From Xylaria sp. FL1777 (lineage: Eukaryota; Ascomycota; Sordariomycetes; Xylariales; Xylariaceae): a stretch of DNA of 64,000 bases. The stretch is taken from positions 496,001 to 560,000 of the forward strand of contig MU400507.1 in assembly GCA_022578965.1 (NCBI GenBank), given 5' to 3'. The notes under the pieces are model-generated. The model was not told where the DNA came from. It was given only the letters and a program-made list of their open reading frames with translations, and did no database searches. A program made the translations under genes and the position numbers. Shown one piece after another: positions 10,829-22,841 of this stretch. Numbering within the stretch: the first letter of the stretch is position 1; each line of letters starts with the position of its first letter.

Positions 10829-13270
10829 ATGCTCTATGACGACATAGACGGGCACAGGTGACCAGGGTTATGGTTGATCTCATTCGACACAATAATGCTC
10901 AATGCTAGCAGAAACTTGAGATGTGGATGGATTTGATCGGCTACGAAAATGCTCTACTTGGCAAGAAACAGCAGGTACGCATGATGATGGCTAGGGATGA
11001 ATAGTTGCGTGACGTTAGTCGGTGGTAGGGTACCACTGGTCTTGGGAGCAGAAGTTCCGGCGCATGGCTGCGCATGCAGCTCTAGATAGCACCCTTGATA
11101 GACAGTTTTTAGGAGGGAAAAGTGATCATCTGTTTCTCTCCAGCTCACACATTCTCACGAGTAACACGAAAATTGACCGCATTAAGCTTCACTTTTAACT
11201 AGCCTGTTTTTACCTTAGGCATGTTCTAGCGATTCGCGAGTGTCTTGTCATAGTAGTACCCTGACTATCTACAAGAGGATCGATTGGCAGGTTTTGTAGG
11301 ATGAACTGTTTTTTGAAGAATCTACTAGGCATGATAGTGGCCAAGCTGCAGCCAGCCCATCATTTTCTTCTATTGCTGATCACTTATCATCTTTGGGGGC
11401 CTATTCATGTCCTACAATCTATTAGATGGTGAGTTCATAGAATACCACAGCGTAGGGTTCTCACGTCACGACCCACCCACCTTTTCCCTAAGCGTCTTGC
11501 TGGTTTGGAGGCAAATATAGCATTTAATGAAAACCTCAATTTTATAGGATCGAAGGAGTTTACATTTCTCCTCGATACCTAGGGTTTTCCTTTGAATGCC
11601 AAGCGAAGGGAATGACCAACAGTCACTTGTAGGCCAGTCACAGTATTGAATACTACATACATTATTACTGCGTACTGCTTGCCCGAATTGACTGGCTAGG
11701 AGTACCTGCCAGGAGTAACTTAAGTCAAACGAATAAGAAAAATTATTGTTTTTCTAAAACCAGAGAGTTATGAAGGGATTGCGGCTACAACATGGAGAGA
11801 GATGGAAAGAGAGAGAATACGAATTTCTAGCATATAGTTTTTCATAGATAGGACAATTCCAGGCTGCGACAGATGTCAGTGGTCATTGTGTGTAGGAATT
11901 TACACGTCATAATGTAGGCCAGGGGAAAGTACGTAATTGGAACCGGCAGTAATCGACGGCTCGGTAGCCTTGCAGTCCGAGATGCAAAAAAGCGGCGAAT
12001 GAGCAGAGAGGTTTGAAGCCTTGAATGTTACGGCACAATGCGGCTGCAAGGGTGTGTAGTGGTGGAGCACCACCGAGAAGTTGATTTGTCAGGACGGCAG
12101 CACGTACCATTGAGGCAGCAGGTACCGCAGGTCAGGTGGCCAAGGGTCAGGGTTTGCACGTTTTTACAGAGAACACGTTGCTCTAATTCTCCATGGAAGT
12201 GGTTGGAAACACTGAATCGCAATGTGCATACATAGTACGGTACTAAGTTATCGATGGACGAGGCAAACCGGGTACGCTAGATTAGGTGAAAACCAGTCGA
12301 TTGGGCTGTATAATATCCTCCCTTAGATAGATGGGAACAGGGAATGGGTGGGTTCAATACAATGACACCGGACACAATTTTGCTTATCCACTTCGGTACC
12401 TACCCACATATTTCGAGGTACCTCCTTATCTACGTCGACTTTGCCGATACGACCTACCTACCTGGTAGTATAGTACCTTATGTACCTACTTCTTACACAT
12501 GCATCTTATAGACCAAAAAGATAAAGAATCAGTCCGCTGTCGCATTTGATTTCTCCCAATTCCCGTAGTAGAGATCCGAACTAGAGGTCCACAGTAGGCC
12601 ATCTCTCCTCCACTCAATAGTAATTAGCGTAGCAGTGCGCACTACCTTACTCATAGGAGGTACCTAGGGAGAGTCGAGACGTTCGGCTATGGTGACTGTA
12701 GGCCATCGTGGCTCTGTGGCAACTTTAGAGCCAGCCCACTGGCATTGTTTAGCCCCGTCTCTTTGCTAACTTTCTTCGTCTGCCTATAAGTACCAGACCT
12801 CACTTCTACACTAGGTACTCGCTCCCACCAATACCCGACACCTCACGTAACACCAGGTACCTGCTCGTCAATATAACCCTACATATGTACTGCGGTACCT
12901 AGGTTAGTGCTTCAATTCGAAAAAGACATGTGGCCTTGTTGACGGAGCTGCCTCTTTTCTCCCACTTACATCTTCTCAAAACATATAACATCTCGTAACA
13001 ATACAATTGCGGTCTCTGTCTCTCACTTGCCTACCTGACTGTACTGGAGAGTACGGTAGGGCGACATCTGGACCCTGTTGATATCGACTGTCCCGCTCTT
13101 ATTTGCATAGTCGATACCCTGCTCTCGTTTCTGCGCCCGAATCCAACCACCCACCGGCTCTCGCTATTGCGTGCTCTGCTAAGGCCACACCCCACTACAG
13201 ACCACAACCGCAACCGCCGCGCGCCCTCGACCGTCCACTGCCCACTGTCAACTGTCCTCTGCCCTCTGCC
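10829..13270. other. Long intergenic region upstream of the SERCA gene
   Basis: About 2.4 kb. It holds the Ran 3' region, then AT-rich DNA with no supportable gene, then from 12400 to 12910 many GGTACCT / CTACCTACCT words. The final 300 bases are C-rich (ACAACCGCAACCGCC-like) and are probably the leader of the calcium ATPase. Small open frames at 11907-12235 on both strands lack protein-like character. Confidence 0.5.
12404..12500. repeat. Cluster of TACCTACC / GGTACCT words
   Basis: GGTACCTACC, AGGTACCTCC, CTACCTACCTGG and ATGTACCTACTT lie within about 100 bases. Similar clusters recur in other intergenic parts of this window. Confidence 0.6.
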
Positions 13271-16200
13271 ATGGAGAATGCCTTTGCTCAGCCTACACAG
13301 GCTGTCCTAAAGCACTTCCAGGTCGACCCGAGGGCTGGACTCACTGATGACCAAGTCACCAAGTTGAGAAACAAGCATGGCAAAAATGGTACGTCTATAC
13401 AATGCCTATACAACCCCTATAGATGGTGTCGGTTGCCTGTGCCGAGGCCTCTACCAATATATCTTGTTTCTTGGGATGCGCAATTCGTGCTAATCTCTTC
13501 GTGCTCTAGCTATACCCGACGAACCACCAACGCCCCTGTGGGAGCTGATCTTCGAGCAGTTCAAGGACCAGCTCGTCATTATACTGCTCGGATCTGCTGC
13601 CGTGTCCTTTGTTCTAGCCCTCTTCGAAGACGAGGGCGGCTGGAGCGCATTTGTCGACCCTCTGGTTGTAAGCTTGCCTATCCCTACGCTATACCGGTGT
13701 GGTACGTGCCCGCTTCAAGCTAACCCATGGCATCTACAGATCTTGACTATCCTCATCCTCAATGCCGTCGTCGGCGTGTCTCAAGAAAGCAGCGCTGAGA
13801 AAGCTATCGCCGCCCTCCAAGAATACTCCGCCAATGTCGCAAGTGTTGTCCGAAATGGGCATGTCTCCCGTGTTAAGGCTGAAGAGCTGGTACCGGGAGA
13901 CATCGTCTCTGTTGCCGTCGGTGACCGAATCCCCGCCGATTGTCGACTCATCTCAATTGAGAGCAACAGCTTCGCTGTTGACCAGGCTATCTTGACGGGC
14001 GAGAGCGAGAGTGTGGGCAAGGATTACGCGAATGTCCTGCAAGACGAGAAGGCCGTGCTTCAGGACCAAACGAATATGCTCTTCTCCGGAACCACCGTAG
14101 TGACGGGGCGTGCGAAGGCCGTTGTCGTTTTGACCGGATCTAACACAGCCATTGGCGATATTCATGAGAGCATTACCGCCCAGATTTCCGAACCCACCCC
14201 TCTGAAGCAAAAGCTTAATGACTTTGGCGACACTCTTGCCAAAGTCATTACGGTCATCTGTGTTCTTGTGTGGTTGATCAACATACCCAATTTCGCTGAT
14301 CCCAGCCACGGAAACTGGACTAAGGGTGCCATCTACTATTTGAAGATTGCTGTTTCTCTTGGTGTTGCGGCTATCCCTGAAGGTCTAGCTGTTGTTATAA
14401 CTACCTGTTTGGCACTTGGCACACGCAAGATGGCCGCGAAGAATGCGGTGGTTCGAAGCCTGCCGTCTGTGGAGACTTTAGGAAGTTGTAGTGTTATCTG
14501 CTCTGACAAAACTGGCACTCTCACTACTAACCAAATGAGCGTTAGCAAAGTGGTCTATATTCGTGAAGATGGCCAAGATCTTGATGAACTCGATGTGGAG
14601 GGCACCACCTTCTCTCCGAAGGGCGATATCAAGCGTGATGGCAAAGTGGTTCAAAATTTGATCCAGACATCGGACACAATCAACCAAATGAACCAAGTTG
14701 CTGCTCTTTGCAACGATGCCCAACTTATGTATGATTCCCGATCTGCTACATTCTCAAATGTTGGAGAGCCAACCGAAGGCGCATTGAGAGTTCTTGCCGA
14801 AAAGATTGGACCTCACGCACCCGCCGACACCAAATCCGAAGACTGTGTCCACCACGCCAGTGCTTGGTATGAACAGAAGTATCCCCGACTCGCTACTTTC
14901 GAGTTCTCCCGAGACCGGAAGAGCATGTCTGTGCTCGTCCAAGATGGAAAGCAGAAAAAACTTCTCGTTAAAGGTGCTCCCGAGTCAATTATTGAACGAT
15001 GCACACATACACTAGTTGGGGCCAATGGGAAACGAGTTCCGCTTACCAAGGAGCTTTATGATCTTCTTTTGAAAGAGGTCGTTGATTACGGCAACCGTGG
15101 ACTTCGAGTCATTGCACTTGCGAGCCTCGATGACGTCGGATCTAACCCGTTGATCAATACTGCTCAGACGTCTGCTCACTATACTCAGTTGGAACAAAAT
15201 CTTACGTTGCTCGGTCTCGTTGGCATGCTTGATCCCCCCCGGCCTGAAGTGGCCGGTGCTATCAAGAAGTGCAAGGCCGCCGGTATTAGAGTCATCGTCA
15301 TCACTGGCGATAACCGTAACACGGCTGAAAGTATCTGTCGACAAATTGGCGTGTTCGGGGAATATGAAGATCTTAAGGGCAAGAGTTTCACCGGTAGGGA
15401 GTTTGATAACTTGACTCCCAGTGAACAGCTCGAAGCTGCGAAGCATGCTTCTCTGTTCTCTCGTGTTGAACCAAGCCACAAGTCCAAGCTAGTTGACCTG
15501 CTTCAGTCTTTGAACGAGGTCGTCGCTATGACCGGAGACGGTGTGAACGACGCGCCCGCGCTCAAGAAATCGGATATTGGCGTTGCTATGGGCTCAGGTA
15601 CTGATGTGTCTAGATTAGCTGCCGATATGGTTCTTGCCGACGACAACTTTGCCACGATTGAGGTTGCTATTGAGGAAGGTCGATCTATCTACAACAATAC
15701 TCAACAATTCATTCGATACCTCATTTCCTCAAACATCGGAGAAGTCGTTTCCATTTTCATTACCGCAGCGCTAGGCATGCCAGAGGCTCTGATTCCTGTT
15801 CAACTCCTGTGGGTTAATCTTGTCACGGACGGTCTCCCAGCTACCGCATTATCGTTCAACCCCCCAGATCATGACATTATGAGAAGACGACCGCGTAAGC
15901 GTGATGAGGCTCTTATCGGTGGCTGGCTCTTTTTCCGCTACTTGGTAATCGGCACATATGTTGGCCTTGCCACTGTTGCTGGGTACGCTTGGTGGTTCAT
16001 GTACAACCCTGAAGGACCCCAAATCAGCTTCTATCAGCTTTCTCATTTCCACCGATGCTCTACCGAGTTCGCCAATATTGGCTGCCAGATGTTTGAGAAT
16101 AACAATGCCAAATCAGCATCTACCGTCTCCCTGTCAATTCTTGTTGTCATTGAGATGCTAAATGCCATGAACGCGCTGTCATCAAGCGAATCTCTTTTGA

Positions 16201-16513
16201 CACTACCTTTGTGGAAGAATATGATGCTAGTATATGCAATTGCCTTGTCGATGGCTCTGCACTTTGCACTGCTCTATACTCCGTTCCTACAAACTCTTTT
16301 CTCCATCCTACCCCTCAACTGGACCGAGTGGAAAGCAGTAGTGCTTATTAGTGCGCCAGTGATGTAAGTCATCTTTCTACAGCTCCCTGATTTGACTAGA
16401 GTCCACTAACCTCCCCACCTAGCTTGATCGATGAGGTGCTGAAAGCTATCGAGCGACAATTCTTCCTCGAGAGTAGCAGTGAGAATATTACCAAGGCCAA
16501 GAAGGATGCATAA
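13271..16513 (+). CDS. nca-1: SERCA-type calcium-transporting P-type ATPase
   Basis: Four exons: 13271-13388, 13510-13667, 13740-16363 and 16423-16513, giving 996 residues, the normal SERCA length. The pump moves calcium from cytosol into the endoplasmic reticulum. N-terminal [28 protein letters not shown] and the [10 protein letters not shown] membrane motif (Ca-binding region M4) are typical of the IIA class. TGES in the actuator domain, the phosphorylation site [18 protein letters not shown] in the nucleotide domain and [17 protein letters not shown] in the hinge are all intact, as is the M6 motif [12 protein letters not shown]. The last exon encodes only about 30 residues with a basic tail (KAKKDA), not a clear KKXX signal. 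The frame join at each intron restores conserved sequence (for example FVDPLV to [13 protein letters not shown]). The gene is SERCA-like rather than Pmr1- or Pmc1-like. The symbol follows the Neurospora gene. Confidence 0.96.
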
Positions 16514-16890
16514 ATTAAACATATATAGAGGTTCTAGGTAATAGAATAGACCTGGGGAGCCTGAGCTCCCTCTACACATAGCATCGCATATAAAGATAAT
16601 AAAAGCATTGTGCATTCCTGTGATCTCATTCAAGTCTCTCAAAGCACTCTATGAAGTCTTACCAAGGTTAGCTCTAGGGCTGCTAGACCCTGCTACCTAG
16701 ATAATGGTATAGGATGACATATTCGCAATCAAGGGTCCAGCTCATCGATGCCTGTAGCGATAGACTCTAGGCCCTTGTTCACATAATAGCTCTAGTTGGC
16801 ATTATAACCGTGGGACATAGACCTGCCATCTCGTATGCTTTCTTCAATTCTCGCTTTGAGGTGAAGAGGGGTTGCTTTAATTCCTTTCCT
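16514..16890. other. Convergent 3' spacer
   Basis: About 380 bases between the tail-to-tail SERCA and proteasome genes; it must hold both polyadenylation regions. AATAAA-like AT-rich words occur just after the SERCA stop. Nothing else seen. Confidence 0.55.
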
Positions 16891-17851
16891 CTAATCCTGT
16901 CGTCCCTTAAGCAGTCTCTTGGTCACCTTGTTCTTCTCGATGACGTAGACGTGCGCACCCCAACCAGACAGGGCATCCCGATCAACAGCGCTCAACAAAG
17001 CCTGTGAGATGGTCTCGAAGAGATCCTCTGGGCCCTGTTTTGGCGATTTTATTAGTTTCGAATTTTACTACAAGTGGCTATGCATGTGTATGTGTATTAT
17101 TGAATGGATAAACTAGCAGCTGAGCTAGGGTTGAAGAAAAAGAGAAAGAGAGAAAGAGAGAGAGAGAGGGGGAGGGAAGGAGGGGAATAACACGCACCAG
17201 ATCAGGCTCCCAAAGACTCTCGCACATGCCGAAGAGCTGCTCGGAGGCAGTGCCGCTGACGATGAAGTCCTTGGCGAAGTCGATGCAGCCGATGGAGTCG
17301 AAGCCGCAGATGAAGGGGGCGCCGGTCTTGGGGTCGAGGCCGGCGACGACGGGGCTCACGAAGTAGGGGCCGAAGCGGCGCTCGTAGAGGGACGAGGAGA
17401 CGAGGTTGGCGAAGGTCGTGGGCGCGATGGCCCGCTCCTCGCGCAGCCGGTACATGTTCACCTTGTACCGGAACAGGTCCGACACCGTCGACACGTCCGT
17501 CGCCAGCCCCGTCAGCCCCAGGAACACGTTGTCCCCATACTGGAACACCTTGGGGAAGTTGTTCGACACCGTCAGCGCTTGCAGGCCTAGGCGTAGGTCG
17601 CAGGCGATCGCCACGCAGTCCTTGCCTACCATGGCGACGCAGGCGCCGCCGTCTGTTTGTGCGGGATGGCGTTAGCTTGGGGCGCTTTTATCGATGGAGG
17701 GGGAGTAGAAGCTTTGGGATTTGGGGCGGATTGTGGGTGGACTGGCTGGCTGGCGGGCGGGTGAACGTACTTATCGAGAAGGGAGAGGACTGGGTGTTGG
17801 CGTGTTAGTTTATCTGTTCTTTCATGAAGCTGGGGTTGGAGACCTTACCAT
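16891..17851 (-). CDS. pup3: 20S proteasome subunit beta-3 (Pup3)
   Basis: Four exons on the minus strand, in transcript order 17851-17849, 17789-17771, 17652-17198 and 17034-16891, give 206 residues. The first exon is just the ATG, followed directly by a GTAAGG donor; the second is 19 nt. The predicted start, [30 protein letters not shown], matches the family, and the rest ([66 protein letters not shown]) is unmistakable. Beta-3 is a structural, non-catalytic subunit of the core particle: it has no propeptide and no catalytic threonine. Exon 3 is markedly more GC-rich than the flanks and the following exon. Intron 3 contains a long GA-rich tract. The ATG-only exon is inferred from the requirement for an upstream start and from correct phases. 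Confidence 0.94.
17133..17180. repeat. GA-rich simple repeat in the last pup3 intron
   Basis: A purine tract of GAAAGA and GA units on the plus strand, so a polypyrimidine tract in the transcript, lying close to the donor end of the intron rather than next to the acceptor. Confidence 0.85.
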
Positions 17852-18879
17852 GGTGATGAGATGATGGTGAGTGGGAGGTTAGGGCGGAATAGACAAATCG
17901 AATTTGTAGATGGTGGACGTGTGTCCGTTCTTTCCGTCCAGGGAGGGATTATATGGCGGTTTGTTTGTCTGGTCTGGTAATTATTGTGAGAATAGACGGC
18001 GTGGATGTAGCTTGCTTGATGCGGTGATGTCTATCTCATGAATGGTGCCAGGCTGAGGTTGGTCGTCAGTGTAGCTGCAAGGCAACACGCACTGGCGCGG
18101 CAAGCTCCAGGTTCTTGCAGGGATATACAACTGTAGACAGCACCTACGCAGTACAGCTCCAGGGTGTCCAGTGGGTATGGCACAACTTGGAAGTCTGCGG
18201 TATGTACATAAAGTACCTAGCTTAAAGCCAGTAATAAACGCATAATTGCCCCACGCCGCCCTCTAAAACGGTCCAAGTCGATAGATACATGTGTCTCACT
18301 TCCATCCTATGCCTTATTCCTTTTCTGTGGTGTTAAAGTTAAGTAAGGTCTTTCTTGTTATGGTTTTATTCACTGTTGAAATAATATTGAAAATGTAGTC
18401 CATTGCGTGTAAAATGAGCGTATGGCCTTTCCATTTGCTTGGTGAGTCGGCGGGAGTATTACTGCCTAAGCTAAACCCAATTGGCTTCTTACCTTACCTA
18501 GGCAGGTACCTATCAGCATTGTTGCCCCTCCATTTCATTCTCTTCTATGACAAACAACCTCGAGTAAAGCTGTGCTGCCTGATTAGCTGTTTATATGCTG
18601 CTTCGCGATTTAAGTAGGTAACTCCTCACTAAGCAATTCGTCTATTTAACCTGGATCAAGCGTAACACGCTACTAGAACAGATGCTAAACTCTATAGATT
18701 CCTCATTGTTGTGCCGTTAGAATTTATAATAGAAACTCGAATCACCTACAACACCAACACGACCACAAGCGCGATCACCAACGCGGCGCATTTAGCAAGC
18801 CTTCGGCCAGGCTGCTGCACCACCACCTACGTGCCCTCGGCCTGTGGGAGTCACTCTTCGCCTCAGACAAGCTGCCACC
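17852..18879. other. Divergent promoter region of pup3 and the UBX gene
   Basis: About 1 kb between head-to-head genes. The pup3 side is G-rich on the plus strand. A short open frame at 18414-18617 lacks protein character. No proteasome-associated control element of the yeast Rpn4 type (GGTGGCAAA) was spotted by eye. Confidence 0.5.
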
Positions 18880-20376
18880 ATGGCGACCAATGTCAAGGTA
18901 GTAGGAACGGATCTGAGACAGGTGACTATCAAAGTCAACCCTGGTACATACCTCACCGAGATCCTGGAACAAGCGTGCTCGAAGCTTAAGGTCCCCAACA
19001 ACAAGTATCTGTTAAAACATAAGCAACGGCAACTTGACCTTTCCCAGACTTTCCGGACGTCTGGTCTGATTCCAGGTGCTCGCTTGGAACTTGTCGTTCG
19101 GGCCAACACACCGACTGTCGTTAACGTCGCGCTACAACTCCCATCGCCCGAATCCAGCTCCTTTCCTCCCCACGGCCGTGTTAGCGAGAAACTACCAAGC
19201 GACTTCACGATATGGCAGATATTACGGCAATTCGAGAGCGGGAAGGCGAGCGCGGGAAAGAACCTGAACATCACCGCCAGGGGGGTGCCGCAGACGAATA
19301 ATGGTACACAAGCGGGTAGCGGGCAACTATACTACGAGATACCGAATATTGTCATAGAGAATCGAACCCTATCAACATTTGTCGACTTCCAGAAAACTCT
19401 AGCCCAGCTTGGATACAATTCGGGCGGTGTCTTGATGCGCCTATCGTTCCAGAAGACGGTCCAGCCGTTGTCCGACGCCATGAGCGAGATTGAAAGCTAT
19501 TTCAAGTCAGAAGAACAAGACAGGATACCAAAGAAAGCCGAGGACGTTGGTACGGAAGAGCCGCAGGCGAGCACATCCGAACCTCCAGCTCCAGAAAGCG
19601 AGACGCCTGCAATGTCTGATACGGCTGAAGTCATCCTGCCACCCATCACCAATGAGGAACTTGTAACGGCTCAAAATACTACTATTACAGATTCTATGGA
19701 CATCGATGGAGAGTCCGGGCTTCGGCCCGTCACCATCTTCTCAGCTCCCGCATCATCTACTCCAGTAGCGGCCTCGCGACTAGATTCCGACGAGGACTAT
19801 GCGCCCGACATCAGTCACGCGAAGGCGCACCAAAAACTGCTAAAGTCACTAAGCGAGAACAAGCGGCTTCTATCGGACCAGGAACTTGAGCAAAAGGCTG
19901 CCACGGAAGAAGCGAAAGTAGCAGCCATCAAGTCCATCAAGATCAAGGTGCGGTTCCCGGACAACTTCTCCGCGGAATGGACGTTTGGACCAGAGGACAC
20001 AGGTGCAAGCCTCTATAGGGAGGTCAGGGGCATCATGGCGAACAGCTCCCCGTCCTTCAGGCTGGTGCTTCCCGGCGCGCGGACCGTCATCAGGGATGAC
20101 GGGGGTAGCACGTTGATCAAGGGATACCGGCTGAGCGCCAACACGCTCGTGAACTTCACATGGGACAACAACGTGCCTGCCGACGTCAGATCCCAACCCT
20201 TCCTTAAAAGCAGTGCTGCGAATCAGGCGCAGGAGGTCGTTGTACCCGACGTGCCTGAGATCGAGGTGAAGCAAGATGGACAAAGTGCACCGGTGCAAGC
20301 ACCCAAGCCGAAGAACGACGGCGACGGCTCGGGTTTTAAGAAACCCAAGTGGCTCAAGGGATTTGGCAAAAAGTAA
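18880..20376 (+). CDS. TUG/ASPL-like UBX-domain protein (Ubx4 family), Cdc48 cofactor
   Basis: Single exon, 498 residues. The ATG at 18880 is chosen over the upstream one at 18844 because it lies in a strong context (GCCACCATGG) and begins MATNVKVVGTD, directly at the N-terminal ubiquitin-like domain (about 1-85; VTIKVNPGTYLTEILEQAC, KHKQRQLDLSQTFRTSGL). A UBX-like domain is at about 350-440 (IKVRFPDNFSAEWTFGPEDTGASLY ... FRLVLPGARTVI). Between them is a long low-complexity linker rich in Glu, Ser, Thr and Pro; the C-terminus is basic (FKKPKWLKGFGKK). Proteins of this shape bind the AAA ATPase Cdc48/p97; in animals TUG retains GLUT4 vesicles and in yeast Ubx4 works in proteolysis. Placement beside pup3 in divergent orientation fits a protein-turnover theme, which is inference. 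Confidence 0.88.
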   Translation: MATNVKVVGTDLRQVTIKVNPGTYLTEILEQACSKLKVPNNKYLLKHKQRQLDLSQTFRTSGLIPGARLELVVRANTPTVVNVALQLPSPESSSFPPHGRVSEKLPSDFTIWQILRQFESGKASAGKNLNITARGVPQTNNGTQAGSGQLYYEIPNIVIENRTLSTFVDFQKTLAQLGYNSGGVLMRLSFQKTVQPLSDAMSEIESYFKSEEQDRIPKKAEDVGTEEPQASTSEPPAPESETPAMSDTAEVILPPITNEELVTAQNTTITDSMDIDGESGLRPVTIFSAPASSTPVAASRLDSDEDYAPDISHAKAHQKLLKSLSENKRLLSDQELEQKAATEEAKVAAIKSIKIKVRFPDNFSAEWTFGPEDTGASLYREVRGIMANSSPSFRLVLPGARTVIRDDGGSTLIKGYRLSANTLVNFTWDNNVPADVRSQPFLKSSAANQAQEVVVPDVPEIEVKQDGQSAPVQAPKPKNDGDGSGFKKPKWLKGFGKK

Positions 20377-20825
20377 AGTTATTGTGCCCAAGCATGAGGA
20401 CCTATTATGACCGTACTGCGCAATGAAGGAAAGAAAGCGCTCAAAGAAATTCCTCGTTCAGAATAAGAGATGAACAGAGTTTAGTAGCATGGGCTCGGAG
20501 TTTTACAGGCAGCATCTTGTTTGTTTAAGTATATCATATATATCACTGTATAGCGACCTTGATTTTTAGGGCATCAGCAGTTCTCTTTTAATGTAGTTGT
20601 AGAATGAATAATGGTATGTTTTGTCATTAGAACTTTGGCATTTCGCGTTCATGTTATGTGTGGCAGGAACTTGTCTAAGCTACTCTGCCCACCTCAACCA
20701 ATCCCATACTGTAGGGATATAGGAGAATGCATCTCGAAAAGTTGACGACGCCAGACCGAGCCAGTTTTTGATTCCGTAATTCACTCCGTTCCATATCCAT
20801 TGTTTCCTCGAATTGGCGAATTGAC
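20377..20825. other. Convergent 3' spacer
   Basis: About 450 bases between the UBX gene and the ribosomal protein gene, which end towards each other. AT-rich, with TATATATCA-like words around 20530; probably both polyadenylation regions. Confidence 0.55.
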
Positions 20826-21633
20826 TTAGTGAGCGCGACGACTCTCAGCGATGACACGCTGGAGCTCATCAACCTATATTATACTTTAGTTGATACTCTT
20901 GCTGGCAATGGGTTCCATCAAGCATCCTAGACTAACCTTCTTCTTGCCACGCTGGAAAGAACCGAGCCTCTTCTTGGCCAGCTTGCGAGCACGCTACGAT
21001 TACTTGTCAGTCAAAACTCTCTCATCAACATCGTAGCTATTATGTTGTCTCTCACCTTGTCTTTTGAGTTGCGGAGGAGTTCAATGACTCTCTTTTCGTA
21101 GGGTGCAAGGCCCATAACCTCACGGACTCTGCACCATTATAGTCAGCAACCATCTCCCATGAACACACGTAAGCCAGACAAAGGAAACAGGTGACGACGT
21201 ACACATCGCGAACGTGGGCGGTGCGGCGGCTGAGGTGTCCCTTGGTGCGGGATACTCGCTTCTTGTTGACGCGAGCCGTCGTTTTCTGGTTCCAGGGAAT
21301 TCAAGCGTCAGTCTAAAAGTGTCCATCTCTGCCATGACTTTGCGAAGGAAAATAGAAGCAAAGAGAGCAGGATCCTCCACGAGGTGAGACGTGTAGAACT
21401 GATCGCCCATTCATCGTGGAATATTGGATGTTGCTCTCCTCGAGGGATTGACATTGGTGGTTGGGTTGGAGGAGGAGGAGGGGGAGGTTCGGTATGGTTT
21501 TTCGGAGAGGGAAGAAAGTTGTCTTCAAAGCCTTACATGTCCTTTCTGTTATACACAACTCGTCAGTTTCTGTCATCATCTACTCTAGATTCATTGGGGC
21601 GTAACTCACGTCGAGACCACGTGCGAGCGCCAT
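20826..21633 (-). CDS. rpl36: 60S ribosomal protein eL36
   Basis: Six exons on the minus strand, in transcript order 21633-21610, 21545-21537, 21285-21203, 21128-21056, 20993-20937 and 20873-20826, give 97 residues. The product MALARGLDKGHKTTARVNKKRVSRTKG... [66 protein letters not shown] is aligned with eL36 along its full length (the break is mine). Exon 2 is a microexon of only 9 nt encoding KGH, flanked by CAG and GTAAGG; without it the conserved GL-(N/D)-KGH-KTT block is lost, so it is well supported. All junction phases agree. Five introns in so short a gene is typical for fungal ribosomal protein genes. Lysine and arginine richness fits rRNA binding in the large subunit. Confidence 0.94.
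21468..21486. repeat. GGA simple repeat in an rpl36 intron
   Basis: About 19 bases of GGA units on the plus strand, inside the 251-nt intron that follows the 9-nt exon. Confidence 0.8.
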
Positions 21634-22841
21634 CTTATCAGTGATGGGTGTTGCTATGATGGTTAGTAACGGTGGTTGATGGTTGTGTGGTGGAAGTTGA
21701 GAATTTGCGGATTAATTAACCGAATTGTCAGGCGGGTGGTTGTTGTGGGTGCGGCCGTCGATAAGGCCTTATCTTATCTGATATGCGGCTCGGGTTATGG
21801 CTTGATTTTATTCGGCCGCTGGAAACTACCTTCCCCACCTGCTCTCTCCTTGTGTGGAGCCGTCTAGGCTCAGCTATGACCGAGCTCGCCAATCCGTGCC
21901 TTGTTTATTGTTGCTTCTTCAGTCAATATCACGGACATCAAAAACCGGTGCAGAGCCCGGTGGAACATCAACCGTCTCCTAGCGCCTCCTCTGTCACATC
22001 CAACGTCACAAAGTGGCAAGTACAAGATGCGCCCGATTCTCCTCGCTCTGTGAACTTCAAGTTTGCTGCGTTCGCGTTGGCGCCACAATATGACAGTGCA
22101 CGACCCTGAAAGGTCTTACTGTTATTATTAGCGTCTACCTATGTTTTATATACGTCCGTATAACTAGATTAGGTAGTCGATCGAAATGCAAATGCGGATC
22201 GCCATTTGGCATATCGGAATGTCCCTAGTTATCGTGCTTAATCTCTGCAGTCATGACGCAGCTGTTCGTCGCGGCCTCCGCGACTTGTGTCACGTCCTCA
22301 TAACAAGTGAGCGCCTGAATACGCCCTCCAAGCGACAGAGGGAAAAAGACTTCTGAGAATGAAATCTTCCGGACCGGAGGAGGAGGGACCTGGTGCGATC
22401 ACCACATCTTTCCACACCGTTTCCCCCACCCGTGTTGAGGTCTTTTTGTTTACCGCCAGGCCATAGATATCGGGAAGCGCACCCGTTGCAGATGGTCTTC
22501 GCTTCCTGTCTTCCCTTCCATTATCTTCAAATGCCGATCTCTGTCCAATGAGTTCGCTCTTTCTTTCCACGTATTCAAGGCATACATACCCATAGGTAGG
22601 TACCTTACCGGTGACGCACCTGGCAGCAGAGAACCTTGTATCTTCCGGATCGTCTTCAACCTCACCGTCCCCTTCGTGTCGATAATTATGTTTTGAATCC
22701 GATCAAGCCTGGGGGCTCTTTTTTGTTTTTTGTTTTCTTTTTGTTGTTCTATCAACCTCTTTGGAGTTTTGGAACGCAAACCTGCATCGTCATTTTTTCT
22801 TGGTCCTCATCTTAGCAGGCACCGTTTTCTTCTCCTGGACT
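21634..22841. other. Divergent promoter region of rpl36 and the Rho GEF gene
   Basis: About 1.2 kb between head-to-head genes. A T-rich run (TTTTTTGTTTTTTG) at 22720-22750 precedes the Rho GEF start. Open frames at 21676-22109 are not protein-like. Confidence 0.5.

Noticed and set aside
15012..15479. 155-codon open frame on the minus strand
   Set aside because: Shadow of the well-conserved calcium ATPase.
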